The notes below the pieces were generated by a model. That model did no database searches. It was not told the DNA's origin and saw nothing but the letters and a program-made list of their open reading frames with translations. From Eumeta japonica (lineage: Eukaryota > Arthropoda > Insecta > Lepidoptera > Psychidae), in assembly GCA_005406025.1 (NCBI GenBank), contig BGZK01000083.1, positions 558,001 through 622,000 on the forward strand: a stretch of 64,000 bases of DNA, written 5' to 3'. Shown here in pieces: positions 21,831 through 33,560 of this stretch; positions within the stretch are counted from its first letter, which is position 1; each line of letters starts with the position of its first letter. The translations under genes were made by a program, and so were the position numbers.

Positions 21831-22406
21831 ATACCGGGTGTAAGGGACAGCCTTCCGCAAACTGATAGAGTGAACTCAGTATATAATACTGAGATGATCT
21901 GCGCATGAAATTATTTCAGGAAATTAAGGGAATCCAAGAAAACTGATTTGTTTTATCACCTACCACGCTATGTATCGCTACCATACGGGCGCGCAGCACG
22001 GCGAGTTGTCGGCCGCCGCACGATCGCGGCATGAACAGAAAGAGTTCAAAGGAGCCGACGTACGACTGACGGTCACCGCCGTTGCCCCGCCCCGCGCGCC
22101 GCGTCGGGCGTGACAGCGTGAACTCGGTGAACTCTGTAGCTAGGCAGATAGTAGAACAACTGATTCCGTGCGTTGTTCGTTAAAGTAATTTAAAGATCCA
22201 TTGCTGCTTTTTTATTTTACCTGTTTTATTTACAAAAATGGAATGCTGCGTACAGAAAATATGATTTTACGTAGAAATAAAGGAGTTTTAACTGAAAAAA
22301 AAAAACATATTTTTTTCCTGAGAAAATTTCCAGTGGATTTTGATTCAAAATAAGGGTGTGAATGCATCTTATCAGTTTGCGGAGGGTTATCCCTTACACC
22401 CTGTAT
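21831..22406. mobile_element. 0.58 kb inverted-repeat element with CpG-rich core
   Basis: Imperfect 37-bp terminal inverted repeats at 21831-21867 and 22370-22406: outer GGGTGTAAGGGA, inner TCCGCAAACTGATA. The first 150 bp is AT-rich with a small palindrome (CTCAGTAT-ATA-ATACTGAG region, 21874-21893). The core at 21985-22130 is very GC- and CpG-rich, unlike any other element here. There is no coding capacity. The superfamily is unknown; flanking duplications are not clear. Confidence 0.7.
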
Positions 22407-23774
22407 AAAAAATTGCAAACCTTTTTACAACAAATGGTAAAGTTTCAAAATTTCTTGATCCAGTATCGGTGTTATCGAGACTCTTCACGTTGGAACCTCA
22501 ATCGCGTGATCGCACTTGACCAGTACTTAATTGTGTCCTTTATGCCGTTGTAAAGAAATTTCCCTTCCTCGGCCGCCACCGGGATTGTATTTTTTATTCG
22601 GAGCGGGCAGGACGTCCGGCCGTTAAGGAACGCCGTGCCGGTCGCCCTCGTCCACCGCAATACTCTTTTTTTTGCCAGCCAACTTCGGCCGGCGAGGTGC
22701 GCGATGATTTATATAGATTTCTCGGGAAGAGTTTTTTAGAGTTCCGCATGTCGTTACGGAAAAACGGAATCTTTATAGGCTGTCCGTCCGTGTGTCGAAG
22801 CTTTTTTGTCCTCGGGGTTCGGATAGAATTTAATGTGGAATACTAAAGTGTACAATTTCGTACAGCTGACAAAATGTCACTTTTTTTTTGTTTTGTATTC
22901 GGAACGAGAAAAAAAACAACTGTTCAAAGTGTATCTTTATTGACAAAGTTCGACACCTGATTGGTAATTAGTGAGTATAGGGTGCTTTTCAGTCACAAAA
23001 ACTTTTCCAATCGAGCGATACTTCCCTAAGCGCTAAATTTTGATACAAGTTAATGGTTTGATCCGAAATCTGACCATTAACTTAAAATTTCATATAGAAC
23101 TATTGAGATTCAAGCTTAAATTTTCCGTCAATGATCATCGTCTTTTATGGGTGCGCTTAAAGATTTTCTAAATAATTGATATAAGTACGCATAAAAACGT
23201 ATTTAGCATAGAATTCAAATAGATTTTTTTTTTAACTTAAATAAAAATAAATTTCTCATTACGTGCTTCAGAGCACAAACAGAGCAGAGCGGTCGTCTCA
23301 GATGTGCGTTGTGGCGATGACGGGCGTCCGCAACACCCGCCAGAGGGCCAGCACGGACGGCTTAGTGTCTATGGCCTTGAATTTGAAATAAAGAGATTAT
23401 GGGACGGTATTGTAATATAATAGGATGTTGTTTAATTGTATGATAGGCCGATTTGAATTTCTATGAAAAATAATAGTTAACACCGAGCAAAAAGAAAATT
23501 GTTGATAAGGCATATTAAGAAAGCTGAAAGATACATTTTGATATAGCTACATTAAAATTTATTGTATCGTAGGTGTACATAGATAAAGGAATAAATAATC
23601 GTCAAGTTTTTATAAACTTGTTGATTACTGTAATGATTTGATGATCATAAGCTAATGCTAGTGTCCGTAATGGTAATCGTGTAGATTTCAGTAGGCTTCG
23701 GCAGTTTGTTGATAAAAATTGTATGTAATGATATGAAACTCTATACAGGACGTCCGCTGATAAGAATTTGGCCA
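22407..23774. other. intergenic with GC-rich patches
   Basis: No gene recognised. GC-rich unique-looking patches lie at 22560-22760 and 23275-23380. The remainder is AT-rich. Confidence 0.4.
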
Positions 23775-24010
23775 GATAATTTAATATCTGTCCAAATTCA
23801 AATACTTGAAATACGTCGTAATTTTTTGCGTATCCACACTATACCACTCGTCCGGAAGGCAGTTTTCCCTCCAAAAGAACGAGCAAAAACTAAAGGGTCT
23901 CTTTTTTCTAATTTCATAATTCACGGCCAAAACAAATACAAAACCATCGATGAATGAAATATCCCGGTAAGAAGTCGAGCCGTTTATGCCCATGGATATA
24001 TGTTTTTTTA
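23775..24010 (+). repeat. interspersed repeat family X, copy 1
   Basis: Shares ordered blocks with 30308-30530: TTGAAATACGTCGTA, TCCGGAAGGCAGTTTT, AATGAAA-...-CCGGT and AAGTCGAGCCG followed by ATGCCCATGG. No coding content. Probably a piece of a larger retroelement, not identified. Confidence 0.55.
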
Positions 24011-24827
24011 AATATTCGGAAATTGTACAATATCCTTTTTTACTGAGCGATTGTTCGATAACGATCTTAAATTTATATAAGGGTAAATCTCGTTTATTCC
24101 TAGGTGCCCTAAAGTGCATTGCTTTTTACACTAAGCTGGATAATTTTATAGACTTGATTTAGTTTAGACGAAAACACGTTCTGGGAAGGCGGGCTAGGCG
24201 CCGATGCGCGCGGTCTATCAGCCCGGCCAATCGTGATAATGCGGGTTATTGAGAGACGCACGCGCCTCAAATGGAATAACGCAGTTTGCCAGAAAATGAC
24301 TTTTAGCTGGCGATTCAATTTCATCTATCTATATATAGGGTTTATAGCATATTTATTATATCTTTTTTTTATATATATCTATTAGGAAAAAAGATTCCAC
24401 TTTGTATATAAAAAGAATTACAGAAATCGTTTTTATGAATGTTGAATACATTATACTATTTAAATAAATATCTTATACTATCTAGTGCTCAGCATGGATT
24501 TGAAGATTAAGACGACTGAAGACGCTGTAACAACTGCAACATTATCATCACTGAAAATCTTTATTACGTCACCTAAGTGTAGTAAGAACAAGGAATCGTT
24601 TTGTTCTATATCTAGGTATAAAGAAATTGTTTTTCAAATATATATTCTTAATGAATGAAGAATGTTTTTTCTTTAAGGATCAGACTATGAGTTCGATGGA
24701 TTAACTTGGTCTCCGAAGAACGGGGCAAATAGTTTTAATTTGACTTAACTTCAAAACACATTGGAATCCAGTACTTGGTTCGATGACAGCGCCTCGACCG
24801 CTTTGCGTTCATTGGTCTATTCTTTAT
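24011..24827. other. intergenic, one GC-rich patch
   Basis: A GC-rich patch lies at 24175-24300 (GGCGCCGATGCGCGCGG region). The rest is AT-rich. No gene seen. Confidence 0.4.
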
Positions 24828-24828
24828 T

Positions 24829-25632
24829 AACCGACTTTAAAAAAAAAGGAGGAAGTTCTCAATTTGACTATATTTTAAATATTTGTTAACTCAGAACTTT
24901 CGTCTGGATTAACCGATTTTGTTGATTCTTTTTTATTTGAAAGCTCGTGTTTTCCGTGTGGTCAATTTGGTCCAGTTCTTATTATGGCATCCATGAGAAA
25001 ACCATTTAAGTCTTAAATTTGCATTAAGTATGTGCGTGACAAATGGACGAATCACACCAACTGATTTCGATGATTCTTTTTTTTTATTGGAAAGGGTATG
25101 CTTCAAGGGTAGTTTGATAAGAGTTTGGTTAGGTTCTGATTACGGAATCCATGACAAGTAACGAAACTCTTCAATTCTCAGGATCAAATTAATGATAGTC
25201 GGCCGAATCTTTTATAGACTATCCGGATGGCGTTCGGGAATCGGTGTCTATTTCTAGATATATTATAGTGTTTCCTTGGCTGACAGCGACTCCAAAAATA
25301 ACAATAATTGTAACTACATTATATTATCATAATAATTTGATTGACTTTTTAGTAGTCTAATAGATAGTTTTCATTTCATTTTCCTCAGGGGAACTCTAAA
25401 AAATATTTTGATCATTGTTTGTTATTCATAAGTACGTGTTGAGTTAAATTATAAGTGGGTAGGTACCTATCTACTTTCTTGCGTGGTCAACACATAGATT
25501 GTACCTACATATTTATGAGTAGAAAAAGTAAGTTGATTATTAAGTTGTAGAAGAACATGCAATTATTTTTTTACTTTTTAGTGCATATTAATTTGTTTTG
25601 AAATAGTTTTTTTTTTGAAGTTGGTTTTTTTT
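24829..25632 (+). repeat. interspersed repeat with ACCGACTT inverted ends
   Basis: Starts AACCGACTTTAAAAAAAAAG and ends TTTTTTTTGAAGTTGGTT, an imperfect inverted pair about 0.8 kb apart. Opening sequence of the AACCGACTT-AAAAAAGGAGGAGGTTCTCAATT type is, from my knowledge, very common in lepidopteran genomes. The interior has two loosely repeated paragraphs (AACCGATTTTGTTGATTCTTTTT and a diverged version). Non-coding. Confidence 0.6.
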
Positions 25633-28539
25633 TTTGTTAATATTTTTGTTTTACATAATTTGAATTGAATATTCATAAACCTTAAATTTATTAGTTTTAG
25701 GGAAAAAACACCTCAAAATTATACATATGCTGCCATCTGACGGCTTTAATTTTGAAACAATGTCAACATGACGGTCGGTAAATTGTTCCAATATTTTTTC
25801 GAACTGTCATCTGAGCTTCATAATGTAATATTCCGAAAAGAATAACGTTATAAACAGTGTGTAAAATTAAAAACGAATTGAATACCTGCAATAAATTTTG
25901 ATTCATTCAATTGAATTGAATGATATTTGCATAATAATTACAAAAACGATAAAATAAAATACCTAGACGACGAACACTGGAAAATCAAGCAGAAAGATGT
26001 CGAAGTAAGTCAAATTGTATCAGATGAATATATATATATTTAAAATATTGTTTATGAACAAGTTTTGTAATAAAAAGGAAACAAAATTAATATTCACATT
26101 AATTTTGTAAACTGATAATTATTATACATAATTTGTGCGAATTCTTCGCACAGGGTATGTCTAGTAATTAAGTGTAGTGCACAACTTGCAAAACACAAAT
26201 AACCTCAATGACGAGACTAACCGCAGCTTAGCGTTGACGCACTTCAACATCGACGCCATTGATTTGCTTAATATCTCTGGGGCGTATTGGCGTTTAATCC
26301 TACATAATTATAATTCGATACTTGGAACACAGTTTGAGCGCCGACTCGTGATGTGCCCATGCTTCTATATAAATTTATCTATAAATAAGGAAGGAAGGAA
26401 GAAAGGAATGTAAAAACTTACCAGCGAGTGGTAGGCGATCGTCAACACGGAGCTGTGTAAGAAATAGCTCTGTAAATAGCTTTGGTTGGTCTGTGAATCG
26501 GAATTTTGTGGTATCAGCACAGAGCGAGGTCTAGCTCCACCCATTCAAAATGAAGTTCAGATACCGAAAGAATAGTAATATTCTCGCTTTTAGGATTCAG
26601 TGCAACAATTTAAATTTTGACATAGAAAAACGATTTTTGACAAATTATGATGTTCTGCACGACATTTGTTTAGGAAATATTAAATACCTTACAGGTTTGT
26701 GACAAAATTTTGCTAAGTAGCGATAGTATTTATATTATGGACTCTTTTTACATTTAATAATTAATAAATATACATTTGCAATGATATTATAATGAATTAG
26801 TTTGTCTGTAGGTATTCAGGTAACTAAAGGATAACTTCTGGAAGTTCTCACCAATTCTCACAATTACTTCCATGGCTAGATCGATATTTAATGCTTTAGA
26901 CAGTACTAGCCACAGTTTTCCTAATAATAAACAGGTAGAATACCCATGTTCAGAAAGAGTGGTATCTTATGTTTTTAAAACTTTGTACAGTATTCGACAG
27001 AACACTTTTCTTGGGGAATTCTAAAAGACCCCTTGTCTTTTAGAATTCCCCAAATTCTAAAACGGTGCTGATGCAGTTCCACGTGTTGCCGTATTTAATT
27101 GTCGAAGTTTTACAAGCTTCTCCAGATTTAGCATGGCATAGTATAAATCGTGGATTTCTCTGAAGCGAGTTCGCACGAGTCAGTTTTGAGATCGTACACA
27201 CATTTATATTATCTGTCTTAAAAATGTATAGGACGTAATCTAAAGGGGATAGTACGAAAGTACAGACATCAAAATGAACAAATAGTATTGGTTTGCATAT
27301 GAAATGAATAGGTCTCTACTGAACGTCAAAACTAGCTATTTAGATGCGTCAAAGATGTGAATGATAATAGTCGAAGAAGTGTTTGTTCTATAATTCGTCT
27401 TAAGTGTTCTTATTATTTATATTCCTTATAGATTAGTTGATAAGTTTTAAAGCGTATTATTTTTTGGAATAACGATAGAAATACAAGTGAGAGATTTGTG
27501 AATATCGAAAGATTTTCTTAGATGCATTTCATTATAATGTGATACATGCGAAAGTTTCAAAGGCGTGTATATATTAATGCAAAAGTTATCAACAGGTAAA
27601 GATTCACGAAAAAGAAATGGGTTTAGTTTTACACGAATAATTCTAAAATTTTCATTTTAAAGATCCTTTAAGAAGAACATATACATAGTAAGAAAATTAT
27701 ACTTACCTCTATATTTTTATTTTTAATTTTATTTTAAAAATGCAGCACCACGTGACTAGCTTTGGCGTAGTGTTGCCTCCAATTCACCTTAGCACATATA
27801 TAATTTATCATATTAAATATCAATTTATAAAGTAGATAAAAGTATAGTTTCCGCTGACATAGGCACATAAAAAAAATAAAATTGAGTTTCGGCAAAAAGA
27901 TTTGCATTCATTCTTCTTAAGAAGTATCCGTTGTTAATTATAAAAAAAAATCATATCAAAGGCAGATAAAGAAGCGTTCAAATAGAAATCACAGAGCACA
28001 TAAGAGGAGACGCCAAGGTGTTACGAACAGTAGCGGTGTATAAAATTTAAATATATTCGAATGCAAAAAAACAAACAAACAAAAGACACTTTGGTTTCGC
28101 GTAATTAACAACATTGCGTATGGACGTTTATCGCCAATAAATGCATGAATTGTCTATGACTTATGGTCGTGTTTCTTTGAATTTGCAGCTGCGATTTAAT
28201 GTTTTTAAAATGCTCGAAACATCTCATAATCACATAAACAGTTTAAGAAATATTAATTGATGAGCCGCTAACCAGCAGCGCCGAGGTTGTGCCATGCTAA
28301 GTTGTTATTTCTACCTGCAATATATGTAGATTGACGCAAACCAATAGCTGGTTATAGTTCGCTGGCGAGCTTTTTGTACATTGGACACACAGTGAGATCG
28401 GGGATGTAAAAGGGTTGCCTTTTGGCCGAGGGTGAGTCGAAAAAGAAATCACACATCAAGGGTTACGCGATGATAAGATTGCATTGTAAAGGATGAGGGA
28501 ATAGCGAGTCAGTGTGTGACTTCAACAGTGAAATCCATA
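25633..28539. other. AT-rich intergenic, no gene seen
   Basis: Nearly 3 kb without a recognisable gene. Contains a perfect 19-bp hairpin at 27011-27053, listed separately, and a slightly GC-richer patch at 28265-28440. Confidence 0.45.
27011..27053. repeat. perfect 19-bp hairpin
   Basis: Arms TTGGGGAATTCTAAAAGAC and its exact complement, separated by CCCTT. No mismatch over 19 bp in otherwise unremarkable AT-rich DNA. It could be a recent palindromic mutation or a small foldback; the function is unknown. Confidence 0.85.
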
Positions 28540-29912
28540 TCTATATTGCTATATAAATCTGTAGTGTCTGTCTCTACATTAATTTTTTTGTGTAATTTGG
28601 TAACGTATATTCGTTTTATGACTAACTAACGCTGATACTACCATTTTAAAAAATTATTTGTCTATCTGTATGTCCTTTTATAACTCGAAAACGGCTTAAC
28701 CGATTGTCATAATAATTAGTATACTGTACGAACATGCCAATGCGCACATGATAGGCTACTGTTTGTCTATCTGTCTGTTTGTCTATCTGTCTGTTTGTCT
28801 ATTTGCATGTCTTTTTATAACTCAAAAACGACTTGATCGATCATGATTAAAACTGGTATACTGTAAGAACATGTGATTGTGCACATGATAGGCTACTGTC
28901 TGTCTGTATGTCTATCGGATTGTATGTCTTTTTGTAACTTAATATCGATTTAAGCGATCGTGATGAAAAATTGTATAAAGTAAAAACATGTTATTGCAAG
29001 AATAGTGGGTTAATATCTGTCTTTTGTCTGTATGCATCTTCTTTTATAACTTAAAAATTTTCACCGATCCTGATAAAGATTAGTGTACAGCCATTTTAAT
29101 ATACCGTATAATAACCATAAACATATCAATCATTCTTTTTTTAGTTTTTTATTAACTAAATTCATTTGTTTTTATATAGTTGCATGTGTGTATGTGTGCG
29201 CAATTCACTTTTTATCGGAGATAAAGAGGAATTGAATTTTGTATGATACTTTTTATAGAGCAAGTTACGACTATAAAAAGTAGCGAGATGCGTCTTATAC
29301 AATTAAGTGAGTGGAGTGAGGTTGTGTAACCTATGAAAATAACTTTCTATACTTTTGGTTTTTTCATGATCAAACCATTCATGCAATCACTATGAAACTG
29401 GCGTTGCATTCGTATCTGACATTGTCTGTGTATTTTTCCTATTGAACCGAACTATTAAACCGATTTTGAGAATTATTATATTCATAAGAAATGTATTTTA
29501 CTCTTTGAGTAAAATAAATTATTAATGTTACGCTTTGGTTTTTCCGGTATTAAATAACTGCATTATAAAAAATTCTAAAAATTATTTTACTCATAAAAAG
29601 GAAAACTATCCCCAATTAATACAGCAAAACTTTTTTTCGACCGTCAAACTAAAATTAGAATCAAGACCTTGTCCAGAATCGGAATACGAAGAGGTCAGAA
29701 TTGAGAGCAGGATCAGAATTGGAACTTAGTTAAATAGAGACCGGCTTACCAATCGATACAACCATACGAATTGACATCGAGAATAGGACCCGAACCGGTA
29801 TCGAGGATTGTATAGCGATCAGGTTCATGAATGATTATCGCTATATGAGGTTGATATATAAGTTGTAGGAATTCATTCTGTCCACGCGGGCGGAGCCGCG
29901 GGCAGAAGCTAG
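28540..29912 (+). mobile_element. Helitron-like non-autonomous element H1
   Basis: 1373 bp beginning A-TCTATATTGC and ending CTAG-T, as expected for Helitron insertion between A and T. Near the 3' end is a GC hairpin, CGCGG-GCGGAG-CCGCG (29885-29900), followed by CAGAAGCTAG. The 5' half has four degenerate tandem paragraphs of about 105-140 bp starting TGTCTATCTG, each with TTTTATAACTC-AAAACG and GAACATG...ATGATAGGCTACTG. A purine-rich degenerate hexamer tract (29655-29800, GAATCG/GAGAGCAGG type) precedes the hairpin. No protein is encoded. Confidence 0.7.
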
Positions 29913-29934
29913 TTCTTATATAAATCTGCACTTA

Positions 29935-30307
29935 TCTATACGTATAATAAAACAGTATAGAGAAAAAATCTGTATACTAAAGACGTCCGAGAAAAAACTC
30001 AGTGGTTTTTGAAATGTTTGTTCGCCTGTCTCTCTGTGCATTTGTACGCGTATTCAGCTAAAGGTATTGTGTTCACTGCTACCTTTTCTTTATGTATAGG
30101 TTTCGTAACTGCTCATAGATGGCTAGCTGTAGCGTTCACAAGGAATTGTTACGCAAATGCAAACAAATCGAAAGCAGGATCGATATCGAGATAATGGTAT
30201 GTAGGTACATCACCATCAGTCTATATTTTTATATCGACTAATGGTACATCTTTTGATGAAGAAATTGACTCTACGTCCATGCGGACGGAGCTGCTGGCAA
30301 AGACTAG
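29935..30307 (+). mobile_element. Helitron-like non-autonomous element H2
   Basis: About 373 bp starting TCTATACG (29935) and ending GCGGACGGAGCTGCTGGC...CTAG-T (CTAG 30304-30307). It has the same plan as H1: a short purine-rich GAAATCGAAAGC tract (about 30160-30195) before a weaker hairpin. It abuts H1, with only about 20 bp between. Non-coding. Confidence 0.55.
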
Positions 30308-30530
30308 TTTACAATTCAAATTCAAAATCAGTGTATCTCATAGGTCATAAAATAAAACTTGAAATATGTCGTATACTTACAACTCCTTCGGAAGGCAGTT
30401 TTACTTCAAGGAACAAAGAATTTGAGAGTAGCCCTTTTATCATACGTATGGTAAAATTAAATAAAAAAAAACTATTTTTGAATGAAACGGTCCGGTGAGA
30501 AGTCGAGCCGGTTACGCCCATGGTTGTATG
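30308..30530 (+). repeat. interspersed repeat family X, copy 2
   Basis: Homologous to 23775-24010; ends GAAGTCGAGCCGGTTACGCC-CATGG. It begins directly at the end of H2, so H2 probably inserted beside or into it. Confidence 0.55.
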
Positions 30531-31662
30531 TCTAATTCAAATTCAATACAATCAATGAACATACCGAATGGAATACATGCCATTCCTTTTATTTGGTGTT
30601 GATTAACTTTAAGACGGTGTTTATACAAAAAATAACGTCGAATAATATTTTTTCAGAACTGAAAAGTACGAGAGATTAATCCATTCGAAAATAATCAAGA
30701 GGAGTGGACTCTTATTTGCAACCCATTTCGACGCGCCCTTAAAGGATCATTTGTTACGGGCAGAAGGCCCGGAAATGTTTTTACCGAGACCTTTTTCTTA
30801 TTACAGAATCATCTTTCGGTGCGTCTGTTTTTCGGCGAAAAAAAAAGAAAAACGAAAAAAATATGACGTTGTTCTCAAACGCTTACGTCATTATGAAATC
30901 CTTCGTTGCGTGGTTTTCCATGGGTCGCCGGAGTTGTTTTCGGTTTTTTGAACGGTGATTCACGAAAGTTTTCGTGTTTGAGGATAACGAAGCGCACTTG
31001 TCTGTATCTAATTAGGTCTGTGGTTTATTTTTGTAAACAAATACTGCACTAAATCGTTTATCGTTTTTAGGATTTCACCGTATGCCTACTAAACGAAAAA
31101 AATTGCGATTAAGCACATAGATAAAGTTAGGCGTGAATACGCAATGTATTCACGCTATACATTCATGATATAACACGGAAATTAAAATTATTTATTTATG
31201 CATTTTTGTATAATAGTTACTTCATGGCATTCTGATTTAGTTAGTTAATTTAAGGGGGCAATTACAAAATTTAAAAGAATATTAAATGAATGGATTTGTT
31301 AGATAGGGCAAATATATATTCATTGTTTTTTTTATTTATTTTAAAATGTATAATTTAAATTATATTATAGCAAACATAAAGATTTTCCCTCTTTATTTTC
31401 GAATCTGCAATGTCTGAAATTTTAATTGTCGGAGAATGCCGATTAAAGTTAAAAGTATGAAATCGAACTGTTGTGTCAAAAATTGAAATATCATAAATTG
31501 TAAATTAAAGTCATTAAGATTAGTCTGGTTTTCACATCTATCGGCAAACCAAGAATCAATTATTGTACAATATAATTTTTATTATACTGTAAAGCCGAAA
31601 CATCCAAACTAAGAAACATATTTTTAAATTATTTTATGAAATAATTAAAATTTATGATTTAA
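30531..31662. other. AT-rich intergenic, no gene seen
   Basis: No gene. A small perfect hairpin, GCGTGAATAC-GCAAT-GTATTCACGC, lies at 31131-31155. A unique-looking stretch lies at 30740-30960. Confidence 0.45.
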
Positions 31663-32048
31663 CTAGCTTCTTTGTCCGCGGCTTTGTGTGGACTTTGAAC
31701 ACATTCCTTAAACTTATGTAGAGACCGTTTACGATCTCAATTCCAATCCTGATTTCGATACCGATTTGTCTCCCTTTGACTTTGATCGCAGTCTCGCTTT
31801 TAATTCAAAGCCCGGTCTCGGACTAAGTAGATTAGGGTTAAGAAGCCCCGCTCTGATTTCTTAGCTCGGCACCCTTCCTTATTCCGGTTCCGAACGTGCT
31901 CTTGGTTCTAATTTTAGTTCCACACTCGATTCCAACCATGGTTCGGTTCTCAATTCCGTCCTCATCCGGTCTCGACTTTCGATTCTGCTCTTCGTCTTGT
32001 TTGTAACAAAGGAACTTTTTTGCATTCATAACTCGATTCAGTCGATGA

Positions 32049-32088
32049 ATCATAAAAAAGAAGATATTTAAATCTTCTTTTTTATGAT
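32049..32088. repeat. perfect 17-bp hairpin
   Basis: Arms ATCATAAAAAAGAAGAT and its exact complement around a 6-base loop. Confidence 0.85.
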
Positions 32089-32390
32089 CCATCTGTTTTG
32101 AATATCTAATTGTTAGTGTTATTAAATCCTTCATTAGATTGATCAGCCATATAATTTGTATCAGATCGAACTTTTTCAAATACAAAAATTCGTAGGTATT
32201 TTTTTCTGATTTGAAAAGCGTCAAGGCAGACATTGGGAAAGGCGAATTTCTTTCAAGGAAATATTATAACCAGTCAATCTTCTTCTGTCTAATATAAGTA
32301 TTTATCGTGGGATCCTCCTAAGTAACAGGTAATATGCGATATTTTGTTCAGAGAAGTGATTTGTGAAATCTGGTATACCGGTTATCATCG

Positions 32391-32421
32391 GTGGCACGTG
32401 TCTACTATAGACACGTGCCAC
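32391..32421. repeat. perfect 14-bp hairpin with CACGTG arms
   Basis: GTGGCACGTGTCTA and its exact complement around CTA. Each arm contains CACGTG, an E-box core. Eight bases separate it from the next, longer hairpin. Confidence 0.9.
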
Positions 32422-32428
32422 GTTTCAC

Positions 32429-32491
32429 GCGGGGGTGAAAAAAAAAGGATCCTAGAACCTAGTGGTTCTAGGATCCTTTTTTCACCCCCGC
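32429..32491. repeat. 28-bp hairpin, near perfect
   Basis: The arms run GCGGGGGTGA, an A-tract, GGATCCTAGAACC and back; loop TAGT. The only difference is A-tract length (nine against six). It contains GGATCC in both arms. GC-rich ends in AT-rich surroundings suggest a foldback element or a recently formed palindrome. Confidence 0.9.
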
Positions 32492-33284
32492 AAGAGTGGA
32501 TGTCCGATATCTGGATACGCAGACAGCGGTTTGGAAGTGAGCAGTGTTCCATTGCTGAGGCAGCCTCAACTCGCAACATTTTTCTAACATATTTGCCTGC
32601 ACTGCCTACTGCCGAGGTTTCATCACAAATGAGAGACCAAGAACAAATATAGGTGGGAAGTGATCCCAGTTCAATATTCGGAATCAGATACGTACCTTAA
32701 TCTCTTTGTACAAAATTCGATTGTGAACATCATTAAGTTTGATTATATATCTTTTTTTAGCACTTGCTGTCGGTTGGCGCCCGTTAATTACACTGTGATC
32801 ATGTACAATGTTTATCATATGTCTCAATTGATAAAACAGGTAATTTAGACCTAAGTTGAACCCTATTATAAAAGGTCACATAAAAAACAACCATACGCCC
32901 TGAACCTCATGCCTCATTGAACATAAATTAAATATTCTGTATTGTATCTTTATGCTTTTATTTACTTATATTAACAAACTCACTAATAAGAATACAGCTA
33001 TACATAAGTTATAAAAAACACATATGTACACACATGCCAAAAACAGATAGACAGATAGTAACCGATTATTTACGCAATCATATGTTCTTACTGTCGGTAT
33101 ACAAATTTTCATCAAGACCAGTGAAACCTTTTTTTAGTTATAGAAAAACGTACGGACGGACAAACAGACAAACCGAAAAACCGGAAAACAATAGTATACC
33201 ATTTACAAAATCGAATATTCTTACTGTATACTAATTTTAATCATAATCGGTCAAACCGTTCTTATGTTTTAAAAACACACACAG

Positions 33285-33524
33285 TAAAACAACAGACAGT
33301 GGCCTATCATGTGTGCAACTATGTTTTATTATTGTATACCAATTTTCATTTCGAACGTGTGAGACGTTCTTGAGTTATAAGAAGACATACAAACAGACAG
33401 ACATTAAAACAACAGACAGTGGCCTATCATGTGCGCAACTACATTTTATTATTATATACCAATTTTCATTTCGAACGTCTGAGACGTTCTTGAGTTATAA
33501 GAAGACATACAGACAGACAGACAG
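33285..33524. repeat. 120-bp direct repeat, two copies
   Basis: Two consecutive 120-bp units starting TAAAACAACAGACAGTGGCC (33285 and 33405) differ at only a handful of positions, much less than other units of the same array. This indicates recent tandem duplication inside H3. Confidence 0.85.
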
Positions 33525-33550
33525 ATAGTTAGACAGACAGACAGACAGAC
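33508..33550. repeat. (GACA)n microsatellite
   Basis: Interrupted GACA tetranucleotide run at the edge of H3; the same motif occurs in all members of this element family. Confidence 0.85.
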
Positions 33551-33560
33551 AGCCAGAGAG

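Larger units (their letters stand above)
31663..33560 (-). mobile_element. Helitron-like non-autonomous element H3, inverted
   Basis: Same architecture as H1 on the other strand. On the minus strand it ends ...CCGCGGACAAAGAAGCTAG-T (plus-strand CTAG 31663-31666). The pyrimidine-rich tract at 31735-31990 is the complement of the H1 purine tract. At 33030-33560 there are tandem paragraphs with GTATACCAATTTTCAT, GGCCTATCATGTG and (GACA)n. The interior 32000-33000 is unlike H1 and holds three hairpins, so it may contain other insertions. A 131-codon minus-strand frame at 31838-32233 arises from the tract and is not a gene. Confidence 0.6.

Noticed and set aside
31838..32233. 131-codon minus-strand frame
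   Set aside because: Its C-terminal half is the translation of the degenerate hexamer tract of a Helitron-like element; the N-terminal half is AT-rich filler.
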